A stretch of DNA of 64,000 nt from UBA4742 sp963773335 (GTDB taxonomy: Bacteria; Actinomycetota; Acidimicrobiia; Acidimicrobiales; Acidimicrobilacustridaceae), in assembly GCA_963773335.1 (NCBI GenBank), contig CAVZAT010000002.1, positions 744,001 through 808,000 of the forward strand, given 5' to 3'. Made by a program: the position numbers and the translations under genes. Of the stretch, positions 26,716 through 35,753 are shown in pieces. The notes beneath the pieces were generated by a model. It did no database searches, was not told the origin of the DNA, and worked only from the letters and a program-made list of their open reading frames with translations. Each line of letters starts with the position of its first letter. Within the stretch, counting starts at the first letter, position 1.

Positions 26716-27447
26716 TCAGATGTACATGCCGCCGTTGACGCCGATGATCTGGCCGGTGACGTAGCTGCCATCGTCGCCGCACAGGTACGAGCAGGCCCCG
26801 GCGATGTCGGCGGGCGTGCCGGCCCGGCCCAGGGGGATCATGGGCCCGACCACGTCGACACCCGGGAAGTCGGCGGGATCCGCCCCCCGCGCCATCGGCG
26901 TGTCCACCAGGCTGGGCGGGATGGTGTTGACGGTGATGCCGCTGCGGGCGAACTCCACCGCCAGGGCCTTGGTGAGCCCGATGACCCCGCCCTTGGACGC
27001 CGCGTAGTGGGTCATGTTCGGTGCGCCCGACTGCGCACTGGACGAGGCGATGGTGACGATGCGGCCCCACCCGGCAGCCAGCATGTCCGCGACCGCCTCC
27101 TGCACGCAGTTGAAGGTGCCGGTGAGGTTGACCGCGATGATGCGGTCCCACACGTCGGGGGTGATGTCGAGCAGGTGGTCGAACGACTCGATGCCGGCGC
27201 TGGTGACCAGCAGCTCGACCGGGCCGAGCTGGGCGCGGACCCGCTCGAAGGCGTCGGCCACCGACGCCCGGTCGGCCACGTCGCACTCGACGCCGATCAC
27301 GGCGGCCCCGGCGCCCAGGTCGGCAGCCGCGGTTGAAGCGCCCTTGAGATCAAGGATGGCGACGCGGTGACCGTCGGCCAGGAACCGCTGGGCGACGCCC
27401 AGGCCGATGCCCGAGGCACCGCCGGTGACGACCGCGACCCGGCTCAT
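26716..27447 (-). CDS. SDR-family oxidoreductase
   Basis: Short-chain dehydrogenase of 243 residues, MSRVAVVTGGASGIGLGVAQ. Cofactor motif TGGASGIG, active-site serine in IASSSAQSG, catalytic YAASK in THYAASKGGVIGL, and the C-terminal VTGQIIGVNGGMYI. The aspartate in ILDLKG after beta-2 suggests NAD preference. It is coupled to the P450 upstream by an ATGA overlap, so it likely oxidises the alcohol made by that P450. Confidence 0.92.
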   Translation of the reverse strand: MSRVAVVTGGASGIGLGVAQRFLADGHRVAILDLKGASTAAADLGAGAAVIGVECDVADRASVADAFERVRAQLGPVELLVTSAGIESFDHLLDITPDVWDRIIAVNLTGTFNCVQEAVADMLAAGWGRIVTIASSSAQSGAPNMTHYAASKGGVIGLTKALAVEFARSGITVNTIPPSLVDTPMARGADPADFPGVDVVGPMIPLGRAGTPADIAGACSYLCGDDGSYVTGQIIGVNGGMYI

Positions 27448-28754
27448 CTCGACGACTCGTGCGGGTCGAACTCGAGGTGCAACGAAGTCAGCCCCCGAAG
27501 GATCCAGGTCGGCTCGTAGTGGAGGTGCCGGTCGCCGGGTGGGCCATGGTGCTCCTCGGACAGGCGGATGCCGCGCATCCGGTCCAGGATGCGCTCCAGG
27601 CTGACCCGGCCCTCGACACGGGCCAGCGGGCCGCCGGGGCAGGAGTGGACGCCTCGTCCGAAGGCGATGTGGGACTGGGCGTTGGGCCGGTCGATGCGCA
27701 CCTCAGCCGGGCAGTCGAAGCGCCGGGGATCCCGGTTGGCCGCACCGTTGAGCAGCATCACCGGGGTGCCGGCTTTGATGTCCACCCCGCCGATGCGGGT
27801 GGAGCGACGGGTGAGGCGGAAGTCGGTCTTCACCGGGCTCTCCACCCGCAGCACCTCCTCCAGGAAGTCGGGGATCTTGGCCGGCTCGGCTCGCAGCTCG
27901 TCCTGCACATGGGGGTGCTCGGCCAGGTACAGCAGCGCCGAGGCCAGCAGGCGGGCCGTGGTCTCCTGGCCAGCGGCGAACAGGAAGGTCGAGGTGCGCA
28001 CCACCGAGGTGACCTCAGGCAGGGTCCCGTCGGGGTAGGTGCCCAACGCCAGTTTGGTGAGCACGTCGTCGCGAGGTTGGCTGCGGCGGTCCTCGATGTA
28101 GGCGGCGAACTCCTCGTCGAGCCAGCCGAGCGGGTTCTCGCCGGGGCTGCCCTCGGCACCGGCGCCGACTTCGCCGACCGTGCCGCTCAGGCCGAAGCCC
28201 TCGCGGAAGCGGCGGTGATCCTCCTCGGGCACGCCCAACACGTCGGCCACCACCAGCATGGCGAAGGGTTGGGCGTAGGCGCCGATGAACTCGCACCGGC
28301 CATCGGCCACGAACTCGTCGAGCTGCTGGTCGGCCAGGCGCCACATGAACTCCTCGTTGTCCTTGAGGCGCCGAGGGGTGAGCAGGCGCATGAGCAGCGC
28401 CCGTTCCTGGGTGTGCTCGGGTGGGTCCATGGTGACCATGTGCTCGTGCATCGGCAGCTGGTCGCGGTAGGTGGCCACGATCTCGGTGACGTCGTCGCCG
28501 TCGAGCGGCACCGGGAAGGCGGCGTAGGGCCCGATCACCGAGTTGCACGACGAGAAGCTGTCGGTGTCGCGGTAGACCTCGCCGGCCTCCTCGTAGCCGG
28601 TGACGGCCACCACGCCCAGATGAGGCAGGGGGAGCACCGGGCATTGCGAGCGCAGCTCATCGAGGTAGGCGTAGGGGTCCTCGATCAGCGACTCGTCGGT
28701 GAAGTAGTCGATGGTCGTCCAGTCGCTCAACAGGGTCTCCGTCAGCCGGTTCAC
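27444..28754 (-). CDS. cytochrome P450
   Basis: Intact bacterial P450 of 436 residues. The I-helix oxygen motif is FAAGQETTARL, the K-helix ExxR is in EEVLRVESPVK, and the heme-binding loop FGRGVHSCPGG places the ligand at about Cys372. The C-helix has PPEHTQERALLMRLLTPRRL. It is a cytosolic class I enzyme needing ferredoxin and reductase, neither encoded here. It forms an ATGA-coupled pair with an SDR and is divergent from a TetR gene. Hydroxylation of a terpenoid, steroid or fatty compound is plausible. Confidence 0.94.
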   Translation of the reverse strand: MNRLTETLLSDWTTIDYFTDESLIEDPYAYLDELRSQCPVLPLPHLGVVAVTGYEEAGEVYRDTDSFSSCNSVIGPYAAFPVPLDGDDVTEIVATYRDQLPMHEHMVTMDPPEHTQERALLMRLLTPRRLKDNEEFMWRLADQQLDEFVADGRCEFIGAYAQPFAMLVVADVLGVPEEDHRRFREGFGLSGTVGEVGAGAEGSPGENPLGWLDEEFAAYIEDRRSQPRDDVLTKLALGTYPDGTLPEVTSVVRTSTFLFAAGQETTARLLASALLYLAEHPHVQDELRAEPAKIPDFLEEVLRVESPVKTDFRLTRRSTRIGGVDIKAGTPVMLLNGAANRDPRRFDCPAEVRIDRPNAQSHIAFGRGVHSCPGGPLARVEGRVSLERILDRMRGIRLSEEHHGPPGDRHLHYEPTWILRGLTSLHLEFDPHESSR

Positions 28755-28834
28755 GGTCGGGTGCTGTGCACCTGCTCAGCACCCGCTGGGACCCGTTTCT
28801 TATCACTGGGAGCGGGACGTGACAAGGTGTCGCC

Positions 28835-29464
28835 ATGGCGAGCGATACCCCCTCGCGCCGCATCGGCTCCCCGGATTCCAAGACCCGAGCGCAGCTGCTC
28901 GACGCAGCCGAACACCTGATGCGGGAAGAGGGCTACGCCGCAGTCACGTCACGACGGGTGGCGGCCGAGGCGGGCCTCAAGCCCCAGCTCGTCCACTACT
29001 ACTTCCGCACCATGGACGATCTGTTCGTCGAGCTCTTCCGGCGCGGGGCCGAGGAGAACCTCGGTCAGTTCGAGCGGGCCATCGCCACCGATGGTTCGCT
29101 CGCCCACCTCTGGAAGCTCAATGCCGACGGCCGCGGTGCGGTGCTCACGCTGGAGTTCGTGGCCCTGGCCAATCACCGCAAGGCCATCCGGTCCGAGATC
29201 GCCCGCTACGCCGAGCGGTTCCGTGCCGCCCAGGTGGCGGCGGTGCGCGACGCGCTGGCCGGCTCGGGTGTCGACGAGGACCAGCTCCCACCTGTCGCCG
29301 CGCTGCTGCTGATGACCGGGTTGGCCCAGGTGCTGGCGCTCGAGGACGCCCTGGGGGTGAGCGCCGGCCACGACACCACCCTCGAGTTCGTCGAGCGCGC
29401 CATCGCCCAGCTCGAGGTTCGCTCGGCTGGCGGCGTGGACTCCGGCCGGGGCCGGCCGGGCTGA
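28835..29464 (+). CDS. TetR-family transcriptional regulator
   Basis: Regulator of 209 residues. The helix-turn-helix includes TRAQLLDAAEHLMREEGYAA, VTSRRVAAEAGLKPQLVHYY and FRTMDDLFVELF. It is divergent from the P450/SDR operon with an 80-base gap, the classic position for a local repressor. The gap contains the AT-richer stretch TTTCTTATCACTGGGAGCGG, a possible operator or promoter, but no clear palindrome. Confidence 0.9.
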   Translation: MASDTPSRRIGSPDSKTRAQLLDAAEHLMREEGYAAVTSRRVAAEAGLKPQLVHYYFRTMDDLFVELFRRGAEENLGQFERAIATDGSLAHLWKLNADGRGAVLTLEFVALANHRKAIRSEIARYAERFRAAQVAAVRDALAGSGVDEDQLPPVAALLLMTGLAQVLALEDALGVSAGHDTTLEFVERAIAQLEVRSAGGVDSGRGRPG

Positions 29465-29530
29465 GCGATCGCCAAAACGACGTCGCTATGGTGTGCTCGT
29501 GATCACCGGAGCCGCGACGGGGGCAGAGCA

Positions 29531-30580
29531 GTGACGATTCGGGTCGTGCAGTGGACGACGGGCAACGTGGGCAGGCAGTCCGTCGAGGCGGTCATGAAGC
29601 GCCCGGATCTCGAGCTGGTCGGTTGCTACGCCTGGTCGGAAGACAAGTCCGGCAAGGACATCGGTGAGCTGTGCGGCATCTCGCCGATCGGGCTCACGGC
29701 GACGAACGACATCGACGCGCTGCTGGCCCTCGGGCCCGACTGCGTGATCTACAACCCGATGTGGTTCAACGTGGACGAGATGGTCCGCATCCTCGAGTCC
29801 GGTGTCAACATCGTGTCCACCGCCGCGTTCATCAACGGCCGGTCCTATCCCGACGACGGACGGCAACGGATCCTCGACGCCTGTGCGAAGGGTGGCAGCT
29901 CGATGTTCGGCAGCGGGGTGAGCCCGGGCTACATCGAGCTCGTCGCCGTCGCCCTGGCCAACGCGTCGGACCGCATCGATCACGTGCTGATCAGCGAGGA
30001 GGCCGACACCACCGCCTACGACTCGCCGCCCACCGAGATCCCCGTCGGCTTCGGCCGGCCGCTGGACGACCCCGACCTGCCCGGGATGACCGCGGCGGCG
30101 ACGGTGGTCTTCAGCGAGGCCGTCGCGCTGATGGGTGACGCTCTGGGAGTCGTGTTCGACGAGATCGTGTGCGAGGCCGAGTACGCCAGGACCACCAAGG
30201 AGCTCGACCTCGGATCGTGGACGCTGGCCCCCGACACCGTCGCCGGCGTGACCATCCACTGGCTCGGCAAGCTCGGCGGCCGCAGCATCGTCGAGATGCG
30301 GGTGCGCTGGCGAAAGGGCGACGCCCTCGAGCCCGACTGGAACGTCGGCATGGGGTGGACGATCGAGATCCAGGGCCGGCCCACGATCACCACGAAGATC
30401 GACGTCCTGCCGCCGCCGTACTTCGAGGCGACGACCATGGAGGAGTTCATGGTGCTCGGCCACATCCTGACGGCGCTGCCCGTCGTCAACGCCATCCCGG
30501 CCGTCGTCGCCGCGCCGCCCGGGATCATCACCTACGAGGACATCCCGCTCCCCGTGCCCAGGGGCTACGTCCCGACCTGA
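29531..30580 (+). CDS. DapB-like NAD(P)-dependent oxidoreductase
   Basis: Protein of 349 residues starting VTIRVVQWTTGNVGRQSVEA, with a Rossmann GNVG motif, SGVNIVSTAAFINGR and MFGSGVSPGYIELVAVAL. It belongs to the dihydrodipicolinate-reductase-like family common in lipid-degrading actinobacteria, whose members are not true lysine-pathway enzymes. The substrate is unknown. The start is GTG 29531. It follows the TetR gene on the same strand by 66 bases and is convergent with the rhamnosidase. Confidence 0.88.
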   Translation: MTIRVVQWTTGNVGRQSVEAVMKRPDLELVGCYAWSEDKSGKDIGELCGISPIGLTATNDIDALLALGPDCVIYNPMWFNVDEMVRILESGVNIVSTAAFINGRSYPDDGRQRILDACAKGGSSMFGSGVSPGYIELVAVALANASDRIDHVLISEEADTTAYDSPPTEIPVGFGRPLDDPDLPGMTAAATVVFSEAVALMGDALGVVFDEIVCEAEYARTTKELDLGSWTLAPDTVAGVTIHWLGKLGGRSIVEMRVRWRKGDALEPDWNVGMGWTIEIQGRPTITTKIDVLPPPYFEATTMEEFMVLGHILTALPVVNAIPAVVAAPPGIITYEDIPLPVPRGYVPT

Positions 30581-30581
30581 G

Positions 30582-30602
30582 CGGTCGGCACCGCCCCGAC
30601 CG
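30582..30602. terminator. hairpin between convergent genes
   Basis: Perfect 7-bp arms CGGTCGG (30582-30588) and CCGACCG (30596-30602) with a 7-base loop, directly after the oxidoreductase stop and before the rhamnosidase stop on the other strand. It lacks a T-tract. Confidence 0.5.
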
Positions 30603-30617
30603 GTTGCGAAGAGCCGT

Positions 30618-32978
30618 TCAGGGGGCGGTCCACCGGTGGTGGTGAGCGCCCGGGCCCACGCGCTCGGCGGTGCCGTCGGGCAGTCGGATCTCGGCCCGCG
30701 TGCCGGTCGGGACGGTCGAGTCGAGGTGGCCCAACCCGTCCTCGAGGCGCCACTCGACCTCGATGCGGCCGGCGGGGGAGTCGTGGTGGGTGCGCGCTCG
30801 CGTGATCCCACCGCCAGGTCGGGGGGCCACTCGGAAGCGGCGGTACCCGGGCTCCACCAGCTCGAGTCCGGCCACGTAGCGGTGCAGGAAGGAGATGACC
30901 GCGCCCTTGCTGTAGTGGTTGAGCGAATGCGAGGCGGTGCCGTCGGACCGGACGCCGTCCCAGTCCTCCCAGATGGTGGTGGTGCGTTCGCTCATGTGGA
31001 GCCAGGACGGCTCGGTCTCCTGGAACAGCAGCTCGTAGGCGAGCTCGAGGTGGCCGTGGTCGGCGAGCACCGGTAGCAGGAACGGGGTGGCCAGGAACCC
31101 CGTGCCCAGATGGGTGCCGGCCTCGCGCACCAGGGTGACGAGATCGCTCGCCGCCTGGGCGCGCTCCGCGTCGGGCACCAGGCCGAAGGCCAGAGCTCGC
31201 ACCAGGTTCGCCTGGGTGCGCGGGTGAACACGACCCTGGCCGTCGAGGAACTCGGTTCTCCAGGCGTCGCGCACGTTGGCCGCCAGTCGGCCGTAGACGG
31301 TGGCGGCCTCGGTCTGGTCGAGGATCTCGGCGATGCGGCTGAGCTCGTCGGCCGATCGGTACAGGTAGGCGGTGGCCACCGGGCCGTGGTCGTCGACCGC
31401 CAGCTGGGCGAACACGGTGTCCATGTCCGTCCCCGGCTCGAGCCATTCCCCGAAGTGCCAGCCGGTGTCCCACAGGTAGCGCTCGTGGGGGAGCGGATCT
31501 GGCCGCTGTTCGACCCGGGACCGGTGGCGGCCGGTGGCGGCCCGGAAGGCGGCGAAGTCGACCCAGCGGCTCATCGAGTCGAACTGGTCGGCGAGCACGT
31601 CGGTGCGCCCGGTGGCGCGGTGCAGCTCCCAGGGGACGTGCACCGCGGCGTCGCCCCAGCCGGCCGAACCGTGAGCATCCCGCCAGATCGGGGCGTCGGG
31701 GCTGGGGTCGGGCACGATGTTGGTCACCGCGCCGCTCTCGAGCTGATCGGCAGCCAGGTCCGCCAGCCATTTGGCCGAGAAGTCCCCGACGTCGTAGAGG
31801 TAGGCCGCAGTGGCGACGTAGAGCTGCCAGTCGCCGACCCAGCCGGAGCGCTCACGGGTCGGGCAGTCGGTGGGGATGTCACAGGCGTTGCCCCGGAAGC
31901 TCCACTCGGCCACGCGGTGCAGGCGGTTGATTCTTTCGTCCGAGCACTCGAACCCGCCCGTCGGGGTGAGCTCGCTGTGCACGACCACGCTGACGATGGC
32001 CGACGGGTCGATGGGTCCGGGGTGGCCTTCGAGGCGGACGTATTGGAAGCCCTTCGTCGAGTGACGGGGTTCGAACGCGGCGCCGTCTCCGGCCGAGATG
32101 ACAACGTCGGTCTGGAACGGCAGGGGGGTGGCTCGGGGGGCGGCGAACGCGCCGTGGGCGATGTTGGCCTGGGTGAGATCCCCGTCGGGGTCGAGCCACT
32201 CGCCGTAGGCGATGTGGACCTCGGTGCCGGCGGGGCCGAGATCGTGGAGGCGGATCCAACCGTTGCTGTTCTGACCGAAGTCGACCACGTGGCGGCCGGG
32301 CCCGATCTGGGTGACCGCCACCGCCGGGAGCTCGTCGATGCGCCGGACCGGTGGCCCGATCGTGGGGCACAGCTCGTCGAAGCCGTGGTCGGCCATCCGG
32401 ACGCCCGCCCAGCTGGTGCGGTCGGTGCCCGGCACGGCCCAGCCGGGGATGCGTCGGCGGTGGTCGTGGACCTCGCCGCAGATGAGATCGGCGGCCAGGA
32501 TGTGGCTCGGCGTCGACTTCCACGACCCGTCGGTGCCGAAGACCAGCTCCCGGCCGTCGGCCAGGGTGACGTGGAGCTCGGCCAGGAAGGCGGTGGTCGG
32601 GCCGTAGGCGTCGAGCGCTCGGATGATGCCGTGCTGGCCTCGCCACCACCCGTCGCTGAGCAGCGCTGCCAGGGTGTTGGGACCCTCCACGACGAGGTGG
32701 GTGACGTCGAAGGTCTGCACCTGGATCCGCTTGCGGTAGGCGGTGAACCCCGGGGTCAGCTCGCGGTCGCCGACGCGGATGCCGTTGACGAACGCTTCGT
32801 AGAGACCGTGGGCGGTGGCGTGCAGCCAGGCCGAGGCGACCGGAGCCGCGATCGTGAGATCGCCGGCCAGGTGGTAGGCGCAACGGTGGGCGTCGGGGGT
32901 TTCGGGCGGCTCGATCGGTTCGATCCACGACGCCCCCCAGTCTTCGGGGGCAGGCGGCCCGTCCGGACCGGCGCTCAC
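30618..32978 (-). CDS. alpha-L-rhamnosidase, GH78
   Basis: Glycoside hydrolase of 786 residues expected to release terminal L-rhamnose. In order: an N-terminal beta-sandwich (WLHATAHGLYEAFVNGIRVG), a concanavalin-like domain with HVVDFGQNSNGWIRL and STKGFQYVRLEGHPG, then the (alpha/alpha)6 barrel with DIPTDCPTRERSGWVGDWQL, the family's acid signature, and WGDAAVHVPWELHRATG. The C-terminal beta domain has GGGITRARTHHDSPAGRIEV. No signal peptide is visible, so it may be cytoplasmic. GTG 32978 overlaps the stop of the upstream hydrolase (GTGA); the longer open frame beyond it is out of register with any homology. Confidence 0.9.
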   Translation of the reverse strand: MSAGPDGPPAPEDWGASWIEPIEPPETPDAHRCAYHLAGDLTIAAPVASAWLHATAHGLYEAFVNGIRVGDRELTPGFTAYRKRIQVQTFDVTHLVVEGPNTLAALLSDGWWRGQHGIIRALDAYGPTTAFLAELHVTLADGRELVFGTDGSWKSTPSHILAADLICGEVHDHRRRIPGWAVPGTDRTSWAGVRMADHGFDELCPTIGPPVRRIDELPAVAVTQIGPGRHVVDFGQNSNGWIRLHDLGPAGTEVHIAYGEWLDPDGDLTQANIAHGAFAAPRATPLPFQTDVVISAGDGAAFEPRHSTKGFQYVRLEGHPGPIDPSAIVSVVVHSELTPTGGFECSDERINRLHRVAEWSFRGNACDIPTDCPTRERSGWVGDWQLYVATAAYLYDVGDFSAKWLADLAADQLESGAVTNIVPDPSPDAPIWRDAHGSAGWGDAAVHVPWELHRATGRTDVLADQFDSMSRWVDFAAFRAATGRHRSRVEQRPDPLPHERYLWDTGWHFGEWLEPGTDMDTVFAQLAVDDHGPVATAYLYRSADELSRIAEILDQTEAATVYGRLAANVRDAWRTEFLDGQGRVHPRTQANLVRALAFGLVPDAERAQAASDLVTLVREAGTHLGTGFLATPFLLPVLADHGHLELAYELLFQETEPSWLHMSERTTTIWEDWDGVRSDGTASHSLNHYSKGAVISFLHRYVAGLELVEPGYRRFRVAPRPGGGITRARTHHDSPAGRIEVEWRLEDGLGHLDSTVPTGTRAEIRLPDGTAERVGPGAHHHRWTAP

Positions 32979-33805
32979 CGGCCTTCTGACGGCATGGCTC
33001 GGCGAGCGGCACCGTCGACACGTCGAACCACGGCGTCGACGAAGCCGGCGAACTCGGCGGGGTGGGTGCGGTGGGCGAAGTGGCCGGCACCGCCCACGAC
33101 GTGCAGCTCCGCGTCCGGCAGGTGCTCGGCCAGCCAGGCCGCGCCGTAGACGTGCTCGCGGGACGTGTCGGTGCCGTAGCCAACCACGGCCGGGACGGTC
33201 ACGTCCTCGAACGCGAACGGCGCGACCAGCGCGGAGGCCATGTCGGTTCGGAAGGCGGCACCCTCGGCGCGGCGTCGTTGTTGCACCTCGGGCGCCAACC
33301 GGTTCCATCTGGTGTCACCCAGGATCCGCCGGTACATGGTCTCGATCGGACCGGCCGGGTCCTGCGCCGAAGCCACCGCGGCGTGGTAGTCCTTCGTCGA
33401 CTGCAACCACCAGTCGACCCACACGATCGGTGGTTCCCACAACCCGATGGCGGCGAACAGCTCGGGGCGGAGCGAGGCGGCCAGCATCGTCGGGTTGGAA
33501 CCGAAGCTGTGGCCCACGGCCACACACGGCGTGTCGGCACGCTCGATCACCGCGATCAGGTCGTGGGCATGGTCGGCCATGGAGGTGGGGGGCGTCCGTC
33601 CGGTCGAGCGCCCGTAGCCTCGCCGGTCGTACAGGATCACCGGATGGGCGGCCAGGAGGGGGAGCACGGACCGGAAGCTCCCGGCCCGGTCTGGGGCCCC
33701 GTGGACCAGCACGACGGTGGGCGGGTCGCCCGAGCCGATCACCTCGAACGCCAGTCCGCGCCGGGCCGAGAGCTCGTCGTCGCCCTCGAGTCGGTGCTCG
33801 CCCAT
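32975..33805 (-). CDS. alpha/beta hydrolase
   Basis: Hydrolase of 276 residues. VVLVHGAPD is the oxyanion loop, GHSFGS places the nucleophile at Ser100, and GGAGHFAHRTHP contains the catalytic histidine. The family covers esterases, haloalkane-type hydrolases and lactonases; specificity is unknown. Coupling by GTGA to the rhamnosidase suggests action on acylated rhamnosides or on the released aglycone. It is divergent from the CocE-like gene. Confidence 0.9.
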   Translation of the reverse strand: MGEHRLEGDDELSARRGLAFEVIGSGDPPTVVLVHGAPDRAGSFRSVLPLLAAHPVILYDRRGYGRSTGRTPPTSMADHAHDLIAVIERADTPCVAVGHSFGSNPTMLAASLRPELFAAIGLWEPPIVWVDWWLQSTKDYHAAVASAQDPAGPIETMYRRILGDTRWNRLAPEVQQRRRAEGAAFRTDMASALVAPFAFEDVTVPAVVGYGTDTSREHVYGAAWLAEHLPDAELHVVGGAGHFAHRTHPAEFAGFVDAVVRRVDGAARRAMPSEGR

Positions 33806-33910
33806 GTCGGGTCACGCTAGCGGTGACCGCGGCCGGGACGACCGGGGGTCGTGCTGGCTACGGTGGACGGACACGTTCTGTTGGCAACCAGGCGAGGGGC
33901 CACGTCACCC

Positions 33911-35569
33911 ATGTCCATGGCCGAGTCGCGTCGACTCTCGACCCCGGGAACACGGGTGATCGATCGCCTGGCCACCCGGCTCCTCGGGCTCCCCCCGTCG
34001 TCGGCGGCCTACACGAGGGCGTCGGTTCGGGTTCCGATGCGCGACGGCGTCGAGCTCGCCGCGGACCTGTACCGGCCGACCTCGGGCCCGGTGGGCACGA
34101 TCCTGGTCCGGGGACCGTACGGGCGCTCGGCCCTGATGGCACTGCCCATGGCCCGGATCTTCGCCTCCCGGGGCTACAACGCGTTGTTCGTCTCGTGCCG
34201 GGGCACGTTCGGTTCGGGCGGCGAGTTCGTGCCCATGGTCAGCGAAGTCGACGACGGCCACGACGTGGTGGCCTGGATGCGTGACCAGCCCTGGTACACC
34301 GGCAGCTTCGCCACGGTGGGGGGCTCGTACCTCGCGTTCACGCAATGGGCGCTGCTGACCGACCCGCCCCCGGATCTGGCGGCTGCGGTGATCTCCATCT
34401 CCCCGCACGACTTCGGTGAGCACGTCTGGGGGACCGGCGCCTTCCGCCTCGACTTCCTGGGCTGGAGCCACATGATCGCCCACCAGGAAGAGGGCGGGGT
34501 GTTGCGCGGCTCGGTTCGCACCGCCACCGCCGAACGGCGCAACGCCAAGGCGATGGACGAGTTGCCGCTGGTCCAGGCCGCCCGGACCCACCTGGAGGGC
34601 CGGGCCGGCTGGTATCCGGACTGGGTCACCCGTCCCGACCTGGCCGATCCCTATTGGGTGCCGATGAACCTGGGTATCGCGCTGGAGCGGGCCGACATCC
34701 CGATCCTGCTCATCAGCGGCTGGCAGGACATCTTCCTGACCCAGACCCTCGAGCAGTACCGACGCCTCCACGATCGCGGCGTCGACGTGGCCATCACCAT
34801 CGGTCCGTGGTCCCACCTCGCCGTCGGCGTCGGCGCGGCCCGGATCACCACGGGCGAGACGTTCGACTGGATGGAGGAGCACCTGGCCAAGCGGAGTCCC
34901 CGCAAGCGGGCGAGCCCGGTTCGGGTGTGCGTCACCGGCGCCGACGAGTGGCGCGACCTGCCCGCCTGGCCGCCGCCGACCTCGCCGTCGACGCTCTACC
35001 TGCGCTCGCACCTCGACCTCTCAGCCGAGCCACCGGCCGACGACGCCCCGGCTTCGTCGTTCGTCTACGACCCGGCCCATCCGACGCCCACCGTGGGCGG
35101 GCCGCTGCTCGGTCTGCACTGCGTCACCGACGACACCGAGCTGGCTGAACGGCCCGATGTGGCCTGTTGGACCACCGGCGAGCTGGAGGAGGATCTCGAG
35201 GTGCTGGGCACGCCGATGCTCGAGCTCTTCCACGACCGCGACAACCCCCACGTCGATCTCTTCGCCCGGATTTCCCAGGTGGGCGCCGACGGGCGGTCGC
35301 ACAACGTCACCGAGGGGTTCCAGCGCCTCGCCCCCGATCCCGAGCCGGGCCCGATCACGCTGGAGCTGCGACCCATGGCTCACCGCTTCCGGGCCGGAAC
35401 GCGGCTGCGACTGCTGGTGGCGGGTGGATCGCATCCCCAGTTCGCCCGCAACCTGGGCACGGGCGACAACCCCGGGACGGGCGTGGAGCTCCGCGCCGCC
35501 CGCCACACCATCCACCACGGCCAGGGTGGCCGCTCGACCCTGGTGCTGCCGGTGACAAGGCCCAGTTGA
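33911..35569 (+). CDS. CocE/NonD-family serine hydrolase
   Basis: X-Pro-dipeptidyl-peptidase-like hydrolase of about 552 residues. The N-terminal catalytic domain begins VRVPMRDGVELAADLYRP; the nucleophile is in GGSYLAFTQW (Ser139 by the chosen start). GWQDIFLTQTLEQY carries the aspartate and IGPWSHLAVG the histidine. A C-terminal jelly-roll has LRPMAHRFRAGTRLRLLV and GGSHPQFARNLGTG. Family members cleave acyl esters, amides or beta-lactam esters. ATG 33911 is a best guess; an in-frame GTG at 33851 and an ATG at 33917 also exist. Confidence 0.88.
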   Translation: MSMAESRRLSTPGTRVIDRLATRLLGLPPSSAAYTRASVRVPMRDGVELAADLYRPTSGPVGTILVRGPYGRSALMALPMARIFASRGYNALFVSCRGTFGSGGEFVPMVSEVDDGHDVVAWMRDQPWYTGSFATVGGSYLAFTQWALLTDPPPDLAAAVISISPHDFGEHVWGTGAFRLDFLGWSHMIAHQEEGGVLRGSVRTATAERRNAKAMDELPLVQAARTHLEGRAGWYPDWVTRPDLADPYWVPMNLGIALERADIPILLISGWQDIFLTQTLEQYRRLHDRGVDVAITIGPWSHLAVGVGAARITTGETFDWMEEHLAKRSPRKRASPVRVCVTGADEWRDLPAWPPPTSPSTLYLRSHLDLSAEPPADDAPASSFVYDPAHPTPTVGGPLLGLHCVTDDTELAERPDVACWTTGELEEDLEVLGTPMLELFHDRDNPHVDLFARISQVGADGRSHNVTEGFQRLAPDPEPGPITLELRPMAHRFRAGTRLRLLVAGGSHPQFARNLGTGDNPGTGVELRAARHTIHHGQGGRSTLVLPVTRPS

Positions 35570-35647
35570 GGTCGACGAGGTCGGCTCAGGTGAGGTCGGC
35601 CACGCCCCGGTGCCGCGCCTGGTAGCGGCCTCGCCCGATCCGCACGC

Positions 35648-35670
35648 CGAAACATCTAGAGGTATGATGG
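35648..35670 (+). promoter_or_regulatory. candidate promoter of the solute-binding protein gene
   Basis: GAAACATCTAGAGGTATGAT is a rare AT-rich patch about 90 bases before GTG 35754. It resembles 5338-5357 (GAAAYATCTARAGG shared). TATGAT could be the -10 element. The match is by eye only. Confidence 0.45.
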
Positions 35671-35753
35671 CTCGGCCAGTCGGGGAACGACGGCCGGAAG
35701 TCCACCGGCGCCTTGTGGTGCCGTCGGCTCCTGCACACAAAGAGGGGAATCTC

